Shown here: positions 25,549-35,771 of the stretch, one piece after another
Position numbering within the stretch: the stretch's first letter is position 1
Layout of the letters: each line of letters starts with the position of its first letter
DNA from: Lachnospiraceae bacterium NK4A179
GTDB lineage: Bacteria; Bacillota; Clostridia; Lachnospirales; Lachnospiraceae
Length of the DNA: 64,000 bases
NCBI GenBank assembly: GCA_000421045.1
Contig: ATWC01000010.1
Location: 31,781-95,780 of the forward strand
Direction of reading: 5' to 3'
Position numbers and translations under genes: made by a program
The notes under the pieces: model-generated
The model's input: only the letters and a program-made list of their open reading frames with translations
What the model was told of the DNA's origin: nothing
Databases searched by the model: none

Positions 25549-28485
25549 ATGGCAAAGTCACAGACAGGAAGAAAAAAAACCGGCACGCGAAAGCCCTCTA
25601 CGGGTACAAGCCGGTCTTCCTCATCTGCGGGAACCGCACGTAGAAAGACTGCAGCAAGAAAAAGCAGCGCGGCAGGAAGCAGAACGGGAAGTAAAACCAC
25701 ATCAAGATCAAAGAGCAGTCTGGCTCAGACGGAAAGAACAGGAAGAGGGATCAGGGCGCTTATAGTCTCTTCTGTTCTTCTCGTTATTTTTTTGTGCATG
25801 ATAGGTGTCATCAGAGGCGCTTTCGGACCGGCAGTGAAGGATATAATGTCAGGTGTTTTCGGTGTAAGTGCCTATGTTGCACCCCTTGTTATCATTGCTT
25901 TCACCATATATGTTTTCTTTTTCACTGACAGGCCTGAGAAAAGCAGGGTGATAGGTCTTTCTGCTTTTGTTATTTTCTTTGGCATTATAACTTCATTTTT
26001 CTCCGGCATAGATATGGATGCGCTTGTTGCAATGGAAGGCAACAGAATGGCATTTTTCTATGATCTGCACAAAGGCCCCGGCGCACTGTTTGGCATAGTC
26101 GGATATTTCTTCTTCAAGATATTTGGAACAGTTGGTTCCATTATCCTTCTTATCATTTTCATGATCATCGGTGCAGCCTTCATGGGCGGAAGTTCATTTT
26201 TTGAGCTCCTTGATGCTCTTAAGGATCGGCTGCTTGAGGGCGAAATGGATGATTATGATTATGAGGATAATGAGGACATAAGAGCCAGACGTGAGAGGAT
26301 AAGACTTGAGCGTGAGGAACGCCGCGCAAGGGATGATGAGCGCAGGCGTTTGAGGGAAGAAAAGAGAGCGGCTGAAGAGGAAAAGAGACAGGCCTCAGAA
26401 GAAGAGCTGCGCAAAGAAAGAGAACGTGAGAACGAGGAGAGGCGTGCGAAGGCAGAAGCCGAAAGAGCCGAGAAGGCAAGACAGAGGGAACAGGCTTCGG
26501 ATCTGGCCATTCTTTCCAACAGTTTTAAGAAAAATCGCGAAGAGAATGATAAAAACGCTGAACCTCCGGTCATGCCGGCACGCCCCGGAAATCTCGATGA
26601 TATGCATGAGATAACGGTCATCGCTAATCCCAAACTGCTTGCAGAATCGAGACCTGAAGCAGTAAAGAAGACCGAGACCCGGACAGTTTCTCCGGCCGAT
26701 GGGGATATCAGGGAACTCAAACCTTCGAATACCGATATCATCGATGCCATAAAAGAAGAACCTGTGATCATCAGGGATGCTGAAAAACAGGTGGAGATAA
26801 AGCCGGTTGCAGAAGAGAAGCAGGTTCCGGAAGAAAAGCCGGTAACAGAGATAAAGGCAGAGCCTGAGAAAAAAGAAACTCCGGAAACAAAATCCGAACC
26901 CGAGATCAAGGCAGTTGATACACTGCTCGCCGATCTTAGCGATATGCCCGATCCTGTAACCGAGAGAAACGTAAAGTCGGAAGAAGTAAAGCCTGCCTTG
27001 AAAGAAGCAAAGAAAAAGACCGGTTACGAACGGCCTTCGGTTTCGTTGCTTGATGTAAATGACAAAAAAACAGGCGGTGATTCTGATGAGAGCTTAAAGA
27101 GTACGGCGCTCCTTCTTCAGGATACGCTTAAGACTTTCGGAGTCAATGCAAAGGTAACGGATATAAGCCAGGGACCGTCCGTAACAAGATTTGAACTTCA
27201 GCCCGAGGCCGGAACAAAGGTCAGCAAGATACTCAGCCTTACAGATGATATCAAGCTTGCACTTGCGGCAGCTGACATACGTATCGAAGCGCCTATCCCC
27301 GGAAAGGCGGCAGTAGGTATAGAAGTTCCAAATAAGAAAAAGATACCTGTGCTCATCAGGGACCTGCTTGATTCAAATGAATACAGGGGGTCAACAGCAC
27401 CTCTTACCTATGTTGTAGGTAAGGATATCAGCGGCAAGATAATAGTCGGTGATCTGGCCAAGATGCCGCATCTTCTGGTTGCCGGCGCAACAGGTTCCGG
27501 TAAGTCGGTATTTATAAATACCATCATAATGAGCATACTCTACAAATCGTCACCGGATGATGTGAAGCTCATAATGATAGATCCCAAGATGGTTGAACTT
27601 ACCGTATATAACGGTATCCCTCATCTGATGCTTCCGGTAGTATCGGATCCCAGACAGGCAAGTGCAGCGCTTAACTGGGCAGTTGCTGAAATGATGCGAA
27701 GGTACAAGGCATTTTCCGAGCATTCGGTCAGAGACATAAAGGGGTATAATGATAAGGCAGAGGCTGCCGGTGAAGAAAAGATGCCCAAGATCGTTATCAT
27801 AGTGGACGAGCTTGCCGATCTGATGATGGTGGCAAAGAATGAGGTGGAAAGCTCTATATGTCGACTGGCACAGCTTGCCAGAGCTGCAGGCATCCATCTT
27901 GTTATAGCGACCCAGCGTCCTTCAGTTGATGTCATTACGGGACTTATTAAGGCGAATATGCCAAGCCGTGTTGCTCTTTCCGTAAGTTCGGGAACCGATT
28001 CAAGGACGATACTTGATACAGTCGGAGCCGAGAGACTGTTAGGCAATGGTGATATGCTCTTTGCACCGCAGAATTTCAATAAGCCTCTCAGAGTTCAGGG
28101 AGCATATGTAAACGATAATGAGATAATCAAGGTTACCGAATTCCTGAAGTCAAAGAACGGCGGCAGCGATACATATGATAAAGAACTTGCAGAGAAGATC
28201 GTTAGCGGTTCTGATCCCCAGACGGAGAGTGCAGGATCGCCGGGGGCTGCCGGTTCGGGTTCATCGGTTGATGAATACTTTGCCGATGCATGCCGTTTTG
28301 TTATAGAAAAGCAGAAGGCTTCAAGCAGTATGCTCCAGCGTGTATTCAAGGTAGGATACAACAGAGCAGCCAGGATAGTCGACCAGATGGAGGAACATGG
28401 TGTAGTAGGTGCCGAGGAAGGCACTTCCCCCAGAAAGGTCCTTATGAATAAAGCAGAACTTGAAGATCTTTTAAAAACATTATAA
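25549..28485 (+). CDS. ftsK: FtsK/SpoIIIE DNA translocase
   Basis: 978 residues. Pumps chromosomal DNA through the closing septum (or into the forespore). A Ser/Thr/Lys/Arg-rich N-terminus (1-65) precedes about four membrane segments (67-215). Next are a long Arg/Glu helical stretch (225-330) and a Pro/Glu/Lys-rich linker (330-510). The motor has Walker A GATGSGKS (Lys652) and Walker B IIVDELADLMM. The C-terminal gamma winged helix (SSSMLQRVFKVGYNRAARIVDQMEEHGVVG) reads polar DNA motifs. The linker is longer than in B. subtilis SpoIIIE, which is about 790 residues. Whether it serves division, sporulation or both cannot be told. Confidence 0.96.
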   Translation: MAKSQTGRKKTGTRKPSTGTSRSSSSAGTARRKTAARKSSAAGSRTGSKTTSRSKSSLAQTERTGRGIRALIVSSVLLVIFLCMIGVIRGAFGPAVKDIMSGVFGVSAYVAPLVIIAFTIYVFFFTDRPEKSRVIGLSAFVIFFGIITSFFSGIDMDALVAMEGNRMAFFYDLHKGPGALFGIVGYFFFKIFGTVGSIILLIIFMIIGAAFMGGSSFFELLDALKDRLLEGEMDDYDYEDNEDIRARRERIRLEREERRARDDERRRLREEKRAAEEEKRQASEEELRKERERENEERRAKAEAERAEKARQREQASDLAILSNSFKKNREENDKNAEPPVMPARPGNLDDMHEITVIANPKLLAESRPEAVKKTETRTVSPADGDIRELKPSNTDIIDAIKEEPVIIRDAEKQVEIKPVAEEKQVPEEKPVTEIKAEPEKKETPETKSEPEIKAVDTLLADLSDMPDPVTERNVKSEEVKPALKEAKKKTGYERPSVSLLDVNDKKTGGDSDESLKSTALLLQDTLKTFGVNAKVTDISQGPSVTRFELQPEAGTKVSKILSLTDDIKLALAAADIRIEAPIPGKAAVGIEVPNKKKIPVLIRDLLDSNEYRGSTAPLTYVVGKDISGKIIVGDLAKMPHLLVAGATGSGKSVFINTIIMSILYKSSPDDVKLIMIDPKMVELTVYNGIPHLMLPVVSDPRQASAALNWAVAEMMRRYKAFSEHSVRDIKGYNDKAEAAGEEKMPKIVIIVDELADLMMVAKNEVESSICRLAQLARAAGIHLVIATQRPSVDVITGLIKANMPSRVALSVSSGTDSRTILDTVGAERLLGNGDMLFAPQNFNKPLRVQGAYVNDNEIIKVTEFLKSKNGGSDTYDKELAEKIVSGSDPQTESAGSPGAAGSGSSVDEYFADACRFVIEKQKASSSMLQRVFKVGYNRAARIVDQMEEHGVVGAEEGTSPRKVLMNKAELEDLLKTL

Positions 28486-28500
28486 GCAAAGGAGAAAGTC

Positions 28501-30165
28501 ATGACAGACATCGAGATCGCAAGAACAGCGAAGCTTAAACCCATTGCAGAGGTAGCAGCAAAACTTGATATTCCTGCAGATGAACTTGAAATGTACGGAA
28601 AGTACAAGGCGAAGCTTTCGGATGATTTCTTAAAGAAGATTAAGGACAATAAAAAAGGTAAGCTTATACTTGTGACAGCTGTCAATCCCACACCGGCAGG
28701 CGAGGGAAAGACCACTGTTTCCATAGGTCTTGGTCAGGCTTTTTCAAAACTCGGATTAAAGACTGCACTTGCTCTTCGTGAGCCTTCACTCGGCCCCTGC
28801 TTTGGCGTAAAGGGCGGAGCAGCCGGCGGCGGATATTCACAGGTTGTTCCGATGGATGAATTAAATCTTCATTTCACGGGTGACTTCCATGCGATCACGG
28901 CAGCAAATAACCTTCTGGCAGCACTTTTAGACAATCATATCCAGCAGGGCAATGAACTCAGGATCGATACCAGACAGGTGCTCTGGAAGAGATGCATGGA
29001 TATCAATGACAGAACTTTAAGGAATGTCGTTATCGGTTTAGGTGCAAAGGGTGATGGTTTTGTAAGGGAAGATCATTTCATAATCACTGTTGCCTCCGAG
29101 ATAATGGCTATCTTCTGCCTTGCTGAGGATATGGATGATTTAAAAAAGCGTCTTTCAAATATCATCGTTGCCTACAATCTGGACGGTGATCCCGTGACAG
29201 CAGGAGATCTTGGCGCAGTAGGGTCTATGTGCGCACTCCTTAAGGATGCGATCAGACCCAATATAATACAGACAATGGAGAATACTCCGGTTATCGTTCA
29301 CGGAGGACCTTTTGCAAATATAGCTCACGGCTGCAATTCGGTCAGAGCAACAAAGGCAGCTCTTGCTCTTGCTGATTATGCCGTTACCGAGGCAGGTTTT
29401 GGCGCCGATCTCGGTGCAGAGAAGTTCATGGATATAAAGTGCAGAATGGCAGGTCTTAAGCCCGATGCGGTTGTTATTGTGGCAACCGTCAGAGCACTTA
29501 AATATAACGGAGGTGTGCAGAAAGCCGATCTTACAACTGAGAATATCGAGGCTATGAAGGCAGGCGCCTGCAATCTCATCAAGCATATTGAGAATGTAAA
29601 GAGTTACGGCGTTCCCGTATGTGTTGCGATCAACCGTTTCACATCCGATACGGATGCAGAGATAGCAGAGCTCGGAAAGCTCATTGAAAGCACAGGAACA
29701 GATTACTCCGTTGCCGAAGTGTGGGCAAAGGGCGGTGAAGGTGCGATCGAACTGGCTGAAAAGGTAAAGGCTCTCGCTGATGCCGATTCCGATTTCCATT
29801 ATCTGTATGATTCATCGCTTTCACTTACAGAAAAGATCGAAACTATAGCAACAAAGATCTATGGAGCCGGAAGTGTTAATTACACAAATGCGGCAGTGAA
29901 GCAGATAAGGAAGATAGAAGAGATGGGCTTTGGTAATGTACCCGTCTGCGTAGCAAAGACGCAGTATTCACTTTCGGATGATCCAAAGAAGCTTGGACGT
30001 CCTGAAGGATATGAGCTTAATGTGAGAGAGGTTTATATTTCAGCCGGCGCAGGTTTCTGTGTTGTCCTGGCAGGAAATATAATGACTATGCCCGGTCTGC
30101 CTAAGCATCCTGCGGCTCTTGATATAGACGTGGATGATCACGGTGAGATAACCGGACTTTTCTGA
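28501..30165 (+). CDS. fhs: Formate-tetrahydrofolate ligase
   Basis: 554 residues, normal length. Makes 10-formyl-THF from formate, THF and ATP. The P-loop-like [17 protein letters not shown] lies at about 64-80; family motifs [20 protein letters not shown] and FTGDFHAI follow. AAAGGAG precedes the ATG. Followed by folD, with which it feeds one-carbon units into purines and related pathways. Confidence 0.97.
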   Translation: MTDIEIARTAKLKPIAEVAAKLDIPADELEMYGKYKAKLSDDFLKKIKDNKKGKLILVTAVNPTPAGEGKTTVSIGLGQAFSKLGLKTALALREPSLGPCFGVKGGAAGGGYSQVVPMDELNLHFTGDFHAITAANNLLAALLDNHIQQGNELRIDTRQVLWKRCMDINDRTLRNVVIGLGAKGDGFVREDHFIITVASEIMAIFCLAEDMDDLKKRLSNIIVAYNLDGDPVTAGDLGAVGSMCALLKDAIRPNIIQTMENTPVIVHGGPFANIAHGCNSVRATKAALALADYAVTEAGFGADLGAEKFMDIKCRMAGLKPDAVVIVATVRALKYNGGVQKADLTTENIEAMKAGACNLIKHIENVKSYGVPVCVAINRFTSDTDAEIAELGKLIESTGTDYSVAEVWAKGGEGAIELAEKVKALADADSDFHYLYDSSLSLTEKIETIATKIYGAGSVNYTNAAVKQIRKIEEMGFGNVPVCVAKTQYSLSDDPKKLGRPEGYELNVREVYISAGAGFCVVLAGNIMTMPGLPKHPAALDIDVDDHGEITGLF

Positions 30166-30203
30166 TCAATACAGTATCTTGTTTTACACAAAATCTGACC
30201 TGA

Positions 30204-30208
30204 GGAGG
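30204..30208 (+). promoter_or_regulatory. Ribosome-binding site deciding the folD start
   Basis: GGAGG is two bases before ATG 30211 (too close) and eight before TTG 30217 (optimal). Confidence 0.6.
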
Positions 30209-30216
30209 ATATGATC

Positions 30217-31050
30217 TTGGAACTTATAGACGGTAAAAAGATATCAGCTGAAATTAAGGACGAGCTTAAGGCTGAGGTAGAAGAGCTTAAGAAACAGGGA
30301 AAGGAAGCATGCCTTGCTGTTGTGCTTGTCGGTGATGATCCGGCTTCAGCAGTATATGTAAAGAATAAAAAGAAGGCCTGTGAGTACATAGGTGTAAAGT
30401 CACTCTCTTATGAGCTTCCGGCATCTACATCAGAGACAGAGCTTCTTGAACTGATAGACAGACTTAATAAAGATGATTCCGTAAACGGAATACTTGTTCA
30501 GCTGCCTCTTCCTTCGCAGATCGATGAGAATAAGGTGATCCGTGCGATCGCCCCCGAAAAGGATGTGGACGGTTTCCATCCCCAGAATGTAGGTGCGCTT
30601 CTCATCGGTGAAAAGGGCTATGTTTCCTGTACACCGGCAGGTGTCATCCAGCTTCTTAAGAGAAGCGGTGTTTCGATAGAAGGCAAGGAATGCGTAGTTA
30701 TTGGCAGAAGCAATATAGTAGGTAAGCCTATGGGCGTGCTGCTTCTTCGTGAGAACGGTACGGTTACGATCGCTCATTCCAGAACTAAGGATCTGAAAGA
30801 TATCTGCAAACGCGCTGATATTCTCGTTGCGGCTGTCGGAAAGCCCAAGATGATCACGGAAGAGTATATCAAAGAGGGTGCAGTTGTTATAGACGTAGGC
30901 ATCCACAGGATGGATAACGGGAAGCTCTGCGGAGATGTGGATTTTGACAGAGTAAAAGATCATGTTTCCAAGATCACTCCGGTACCCGGAGGAGTAGGTC
31001 CCATGACCATTGCAATGCTTATGAATAATGTTGTAGAGGCTGTAAGATAA
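30217..31050 (+). CDS. folD: Methylenetetrahydrofolate dehydrogenase/cyclohydrolase
   Basis: 277 residues from TTG 30217 (MELIDGKKIS, the usual FolD start); ATG 30211 is an alternative that adds two residues. Bifunctional: oxidises 5,10-methylene-THF with NADP and hydrolyses methenyl-THF to 10-formyl-THF. The catalytic Tyr47 and Lys51 lie in YVKNKKKA; PEKDVDGFHP, GRSNIVGKPM and TPVPGGVGPMT are all present. Sits directly after fhs, forming a one-carbon pair. Confidence 0.96.
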   Translation: MELIDGKKISAEIKDELKAEVEELKKQGKEACLAVVLVGDDPASAVYVKNKKKACEYIGVKSLSYELPASTSETELLELIDRLNKDDSVNGILVQLPLPSQIDENKVIRAIAPEKDVDGFHPQNVGALLIGEKGYVSCTPAGVIQLLKRSGVSIEGKECVVIGRSNIVGKPMGVLLLRENGTVTIAHSRTKDLKDICKRADILVAAVGKPKMITEEYIKEGAVVIDVGIHRMDNGKLCGDVDFDRVKDHVSKITPVPGGVGPMTIAMLMNNVVEAVR

Positions 31051-33093
31051 ATGAAGTGTCAAGTATGCGGAGCCGAAGTCTCGGATTCACTGCTGCTCTG
31101 TCCGCATTGCGGATATGAGTTCAGATTCATCCCTGATTTTGAACCGGAAATCGAAAAAGAGATAAGTGACACCCTTAAGGAGATATCTCTCGATGAACTG
31201 CCTGACAGGCAGCTCACAAAAGAAGAGATAGATGCAGGGTATTATTATGACGAAAACGGCGAGCTGTTTTACGACGGCGATGTTTTTGATGCTGACGGCT
31301 ACCTTGTAGATGATGCTGATTACGAGGGAGATATTTATGATTCCCTCGGAAATCTGCTTAGCGGTGAAGCTGATGATGGATTCGATGATGAAGTCGAAAA
31401 TGAAATTGCAGAAAAGGTTGATGTTAATGCACCGGTAAGCGCTCAGACAGTTCCGCTTCCTTCACCTTCAGAGTTGAATGAGGCAAACGCCGGGGTTGCT
31501 CCTGCAGTTACTTCGGAAATCCCCGAACTCCCCGATGATGATATTAAAGAGTACATTCCGGGAGATACTGCTGATTTTGGAAACAGGGAAAATCTTGTTC
31601 CGGATATGCAGGAAACTCAGGATGAAGAAGAGTATTCCGATTTTGATGAAGAATACGAAGGCGAGTATCTTGATGACGATGATTATGATTTTGATAATGA
31701 TGATCTGTTTCATCAGCTTATACTTGCCATGCAGCAGAGCAGATTCAGGAAAGTCTACGCAGGCCTTCTTATCGCTGTGCTCATAGCTGTTGCCATTGCC
31801 GCTGTGATAATCGGGCGCAATATTTACAAGAACAATTCGTATGAGTATCAGGCGCAGATCGCAAAAGAGGCATATGAGGCAGGGGATGTCGAGGATGCTG
31901 TAAAACATATGGAGAAGGCACTTATGCTTGCTCCTGATAATGATCAGATCAAATTCGATATATCGGATTACTATATCGCTTCAGGATATGATGATAAAGC
32001 GCTTCTTATGCTCTGGGAGATAATCTATGAGAATAATGTGAATGCTCCTGCGGCTTATGACAAACTGATCAATTATTATGCCGAAAAAGAGGATTATGAG
32101 ATGATAAGGGACATTCTTGCTTCATGCGAGAATCAGAATGTCCTTGCAACCTTCAACAAGTATCTTGCCAATCCTCCTGCATTTTCTGTTCCGGAGGGTG
32201 AGTATGATGATGTTGTGACACTTAATCTGACATCGGAATCTGAAGGTGTTATCTATTATACTCTTGACGGTTCGGAACCTGATATCGGATCGGAAGTATA
32301 TACCGGACCGATCACGATGGAACTCGGAAACTATGATGTAAATGCCATATTTGTAAACAGCTTCGGCGTGAAGTCAGAGGTAGCTCATTCCACTTACAGG
32401 ATATATGTAAGGGTACCGGATCCTCCAGAAGTGGTTCTTCCGGAGGGTGAATATACCGAGCCTAAGCTTTTGGAAGTGAATGTACAGAATTTCTGTTCTG
32501 TATATTACACTACCGACGGCACACCTCCTGAAATGGATGACGGTACAGAATATACCGGTCCTTTCCCTTTGCCGCTTGGACATACACATTTCATTTTTGC
32601 AACCTTCAGTCAGGAAGGTGTCAGAAGTGAGATCAAGGAGCTTGATTATTACCTGAATATCGAGTCTCCTGTTGATATACAGTTGGTTCTTGCATCGATC
32701 AAGCAGTATAACTTAAACAAAGGAAAGACCACGGATCTTGAAGGACATATAACCGGAAAGTCATCCAAGTATTCATATATTGTCGATTCCGCACTCAGAT
32801 TTGATGATAAGTTCTATTATCTGATAACCGAAAGTACTACCGACAGTATGGGTAATTCGATGAAGACCGGAACTTATTATCTTGCCGACATGGAGGATTC
32901 CTCTATCTACAAAGCAGAAAAAGTAGAGGAAGATGAAGGCCGTGAAAATGAAGGCGATGAGAGTGATGTGCAGGCAATGGCTGAGAAGTCGCCTGACGAT
33001 GCTTCCCGCATATTCAAGATATCGGAGGAGCCTATCCCTCCTGAGGATTTTGCAGTACCGCAGGTAGTTCCCGAACTGGAGCCCATGCCGTGA
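31051..33093 (+). CDS. Zinc-ribbon / TPR / chitobiase-C-like membrane protein
   Basis: 680 residues, beginning immediately after folD. A zinc ribbon (Cys3, Cys6, Cys17, Cys20; CQVC...CPHC) is followed by a strongly acidic region with repeated DENG/DADG/DSLGN phrases, then one membrane segment (about 236-256). Outside are TPR-like helices (260-370; YEAGDVEDAVKHMEKALMLAP). Two chitobiase C-terminal-type beta repeats follow at about 375-530, each with YYTLDGSEP or YYTTDGTPP and YTGP. A final domain runs to 680. The topology (ribbon in, repeats out) suggests a sensor or scaffold. Function unknown. Confidence 0.8.
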   Translation: MKCQVCGAEVSDSLLLCPHCGYEFRFIPDFEPEIEKEISDTLKEISLDELPDRQLTKEEIDAGYYYDENGELFYDGDVFDADGYLVDDADYEGDIYDSLGNLLSGEADDGFDDEVENEIAEKVDVNAPVSAQTVPLPSPSELNEANAGVAPAVTSEIPELPDDDIKEYIPGDTADFGNRENLVPDMQETQDEEEYSDFDEEYEGEYLDDDDYDFDNDDLFHQLILAMQQSRFRKVYAGLLIAVLIAVAIAAVIIGRNIYKNNSYEYQAQIAKEAYEAGDVEDAVKHMEKALMLAPDNDQIKFDISDYYIASGYDDKALLMLWEIIYENNVNAPAAYDKLINYYAEKEDYEMIRDILASCENQNVLATFNKYLANPPAFSVPEGEYDDVVTLNLTSESEGVIYYTLDGSEPDIGSEVYTGPITMELGNYDVNAIFVNSFGVKSEVAHSTYRIYVRVPDPPEVVLPEGEYTEPKLLEVNVQNFCSVYYTTDGTPPEMDDGTEYTGPFPLPLGHTHFIFATFSQEGVRSEIKELDYYLNIESPVDIQLVLASIKQYNLNKGKTTDLEGHITGKSSKYSYIVDSALRFDDKFYYLITESTTDSMGNSMKTGTYYLADMEDSSIYKAEKVEEDEGRENEGDESDVQAMAEKSPDDASRIFKISEEPIPPEDFAVPQVVPELEPMP

Positions 33094-34430
33094 ACCTTCC
33101 TGAAGCCTTTAAAAAAAGGATGAAGCAGAAACTGGCAGATTCCTATGATGAGTTTGAAGCTTCATTTGAAAAGCCGCCTGTCAAAGGTTTTCATCTGAAT
33201 ACTTCTGTGATCTCAAGGGATCGCTTTGAAGCTGATGATTTTGGAAAAGCTTCTTTGTCCTGGGAGCGTGTCGGGGAAGGCGAAGATGCGTATATTTACA
33301 ATGCTGAACATATAGGCAGTCATCCGTTCCATCATGCGGGGATTATATATTCTCAGGATCCTGCAGCAATGTCCGTGGTTTCCGGAATTGAATTCAGGCC
33401 CGGAGAACGCGTTCTGGATCTTTGCGCCGCACCGGGCGGCAAGAGTTCACAGATAGCAGCCCGCATAAGCCCATTGGGCGGCAGGCTTTTATCAAACGAG
33501 GTAAACCCTTCAAGGAATCAGATCCTGGTTTCAAATATGGAACGTATGGGCTATGACTGTGTGAGTGTGAGCAAACTGATGCCTGATGAACTGGCGGTGC
33601 AGTTTCCTTCATATTTCGATACGGTGCTTGTGGATGCTCCGTGTTCCGGTGAAGGGATGTTCAGAAAATATCCTGAGAGCATAGACGAATGGAGCATTGA
33701 AAATGTAACGCTCTGTGCAAAACGTCAGAGGGAGATCTTATCTTCCGCGGTATCGTGCTTAAAGCCCGGCGGAAGGCTGATCTATTCAACCTGCACTTAT
33801 GCGGATGAAGAGGATGAGGATATAGTTGATTTTCTTACAGAAGAATTATCCTTTTCTCTGACTGCACCTTCAAGACGCTATTACCCGCATGAATTTCCCG
33901 GAGAAGGTCAGTTTTGTGCGTATCTGCAAAAAGCAGGCGGGCATGAGACAGACACAACAGGAAATCACGAGTTATCCGATAAGCGTTTCAAGCCCGTCTC
34001 GAAGGATGTGCTAAAGGCTGTATCAAAGGAACTTGGGATATTACCCGAGAAAATAACGGAACATATATATTTATTCAGAGACAGTATTGTTTATGTGCCG
34101 GAAGGCAGCATACTTCCTGATAAAGCTGTTACATCCTTCGGTATAAAAGCAGGAAAATGTGAAAAGGGCAGGTTTATTCCTGAACATGCTTTTTTCAAAG
34201 CCTGTGGAAAATATCTTGGGACAAGGCTTGAGCTTGCACCTGATAGCCCTGAGATCGCGGCATATTTAAGAGGTGAGGAATTCCGCATATCTTCAGATCA
34301 TGAAGGGCTTATAACTGAAGGCGCACCGTTTGGTGTCATCACAGTTTTTGGCGTAGCGTTAGGCGGGTTTAAACTTACAGGCAACCGTGTAAAAAATCAT
34401 TATCCCAAAGGCCTCAGAAATACATTTTAA
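33090..34430 (+). CDS. RNA m5C methyltransferase, NOL1/NOP2/Sun (RsmF-like)
   Basis: 446 residues from GTG 33090, overlapping the previous stop by four bases (GTGA). SAM-dependent cytosine-5 methylation of RNA. The SAM site is VLDLCAAPGGKSSQ. The two catalytic cysteines are in VDAPCSGEGMF and YSTCTY. The C-terminal part resembles the RNA-binding tail of RsmF-type enzymes (GVALGGFKLTGNRVKNHYPKG). Likely target is 16S rRNA by analogy with RsmF; the exact base is not shown. Confidence 0.9.
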   Translation: MNLPEAFKKRMKQKLADSYDEFEASFEKPPVKGFHLNTSVISRDRFEADDFGKASLSWERVGEGEDAYIYNAEHIGSHPFHHAGIIYSQDPAAMSVVSGIEFRPGERVLDLCAAPGGKSSQIAARISPLGGRLLSNEVNPSRNQILVSNMERMGYDCVSVSKLMPDELAVQFPSYFDTVLVDAPCSGEGMFRKYPESIDEWSIENVTLCAKRQREILSSAVSCLKPGGRLIYSTCTYADEEDEDIVDFLTEELSFSLTAPSRRYYPHEFPGEGQFCAYLQKAGGHETDTTGNHELSDKRFKPVSKDVLKAVSKELGILPEKITEHIYLFRDSIVYVPEGSILPDKAVTSFGIKAGKCEKGRFIPEHAFFKACGKYLGTRLELAPDSPEIAAYLRGEEFRISSDHEGLITEGAPFGVITVFGVALGGFKLTGNRVKNHYPKGLRNTF

Positions 34431-34449
34431 AATTCAAAGGAGGGTTATT

Positions 34450-35754
34450 ATGATCAGAATGACAGACCTTATCCAGAAGAAGCGTGATGGCGGTAAACTT
34501 GATGTTTCCGAGATCAAAGAGATGATCATGCTCTATACGGCCGGCGATATACCGGATTATCAGATGTCTGCCATGATGATGGCGATCTTCTATCAGGGCC
34601 TTGATGATGAAGAAACCCTTGCCCTTACACTCGCAATGAGAGACAGCGGTGATACGCTTGATCTGTCTGCGATAAAGGGAATAAAAGCAGATAAGCATTC
34701 AACAGGCGGAGTCGGAGACAAGACAAGCATAGCGCTTGCACCTCTTGTTTCTTCAGTCGGGGTAAAAGTTGCAAAAATGAGCGGCAGAGGTCTCGGCCAT
34801 ACGGGCGGAACCATAGATAAGCTTGAAAGTTTTCCCGGATTCAACATCTCACTTTCTGAAGAGCAGTTTATATCACAGGTCAATGAAACCGGCATGGCTA
34901 TCATGGGACAGACAAAGACGCTTGCACCTGCCGATAAGAAGCTTTATGCCTTAAGGGATGTAACGGCGACTGTTGAACAGCTATCACTTATTGCAAGCTC
35001 CATCATGAGCAAGAAGCTTGCATGCGGTGCCGATGCGATAGTTCTTGATGTGAAATGCGGAAGCGGCGCATTTATGAAGGATATCGATTCCGCAAGAGCT
35101 CTTGCAATTGAAATGGTAAAGATAGGTAAGGGCGCAGGAAAGAATATGCGCGCTCTGATAACCGATATGGATGAGCCTTTAGGCTTTGCAGTCGGTAACA
35201 TACTTGAAGTGAAGGAAGCAATAGATACACTTAAGGGCAAGGGACCGGAGGATTTTACAGAACTTTGCCTGCTGCTTGGCAGCCGTATGGTGCTCCTTTC
35301 AGGCCTTGCGTCCGATGAAAAGGAAGCAGAGGATATGCTTAAAGCATCGATAGCTGACGGAAGGGCGCTTGATCAGCTTGCCCGTTTTGTTAAAGCTCAG
35401 GGCGGGGATGATTCTTATGTTTATGATCCGTCAAAGTTTGAAAATGCTGCATTTACAAAGGTTCTTACTGCTGATAAAGACGGCTTTGTAGAGTCGATCA
35501 TATGCGACGAAGCAGGGCTTGCATCAATGATGCTGGGCGGCGGCAGAGAGAAGAAAGATGATATTATCGATCTTTCCGTCGGTATCGTATTTGAGAAGAA
35601 AAAGGGCGATGCGGTTAAAAAAGGTGACAGCATAGCAGTGATGCACTATAACGATGAAACAAAGATAGATGCTGCATTTGAGCGGCTTTCAAATGCGGTT
35701 AAAATAGGAGAAAAAGATCCCGGCAGGAAAAAGATACTGCTTGATGAGATCTGA
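34450..35754 (+). CDS. pdp: Pyrimidine-nucleoside phosphorylase
   Basis: 434 residues. Splits uridine, deoxyuridine or thymidine with phosphate. The hallmark is KHSTGGVGDKTSIALAPLV, then SGRGLGHTGGTIDKLES. The C-terminal domain has the usual beta-barrel (GIVFEKKKGDAVKKGD). AAAGGAGG directly upstream. Thymidine phosphorylase DeoA is the near alternative; the Firmicute form is normally Pdp. Confidence 0.92.
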   Translation: MIRMTDLIQKKRDGGKLDVSEIKEMIMLYTAGDIPDYQMSAMMMAIFYQGLDDEETLALTLAMRDSGDTLDLSAIKGIKADKHSTGGVGDKTSIALAPLVSSVGVKVAKMSGRGLGHTGGTIDKLESFPGFNISLSEEQFISQVNETGMAIMGQTKTLAPADKKLYALRDVTATVEQLSLIASSIMSKKLACGADAIVLDVKCGSGAFMKDIDSARALAIEMVKIGKGAGKNMRALITDMDEPLGFAVGNILEVKEAIDTLKGKGPEDFTELCLLLGSRMVLLSGLASDEKEAEDMLKASIADGRALDQLARFVKAQGGDDSYVYDPSKFENAAFTKVLTADKDGFVESIICDEAGLASMMLGGGREKKDDIIDLSVGIVFEKKKGDAVKKGDSIAVMHYNDETKIDAAFERLSNAVKIGEKDPGRKKILLDEI

Positions 35755-35771
35755 TATACCGGAGGCTACTA

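Noticed and set aside
26259..26909. 216-residue Ser/Phe-rich minus-strand frame
   Set aside because: Complement of the Glu/Arg- and Glu/Lys-rich region of ftsK; composition is what antisense of GAA/AGA codons gives.
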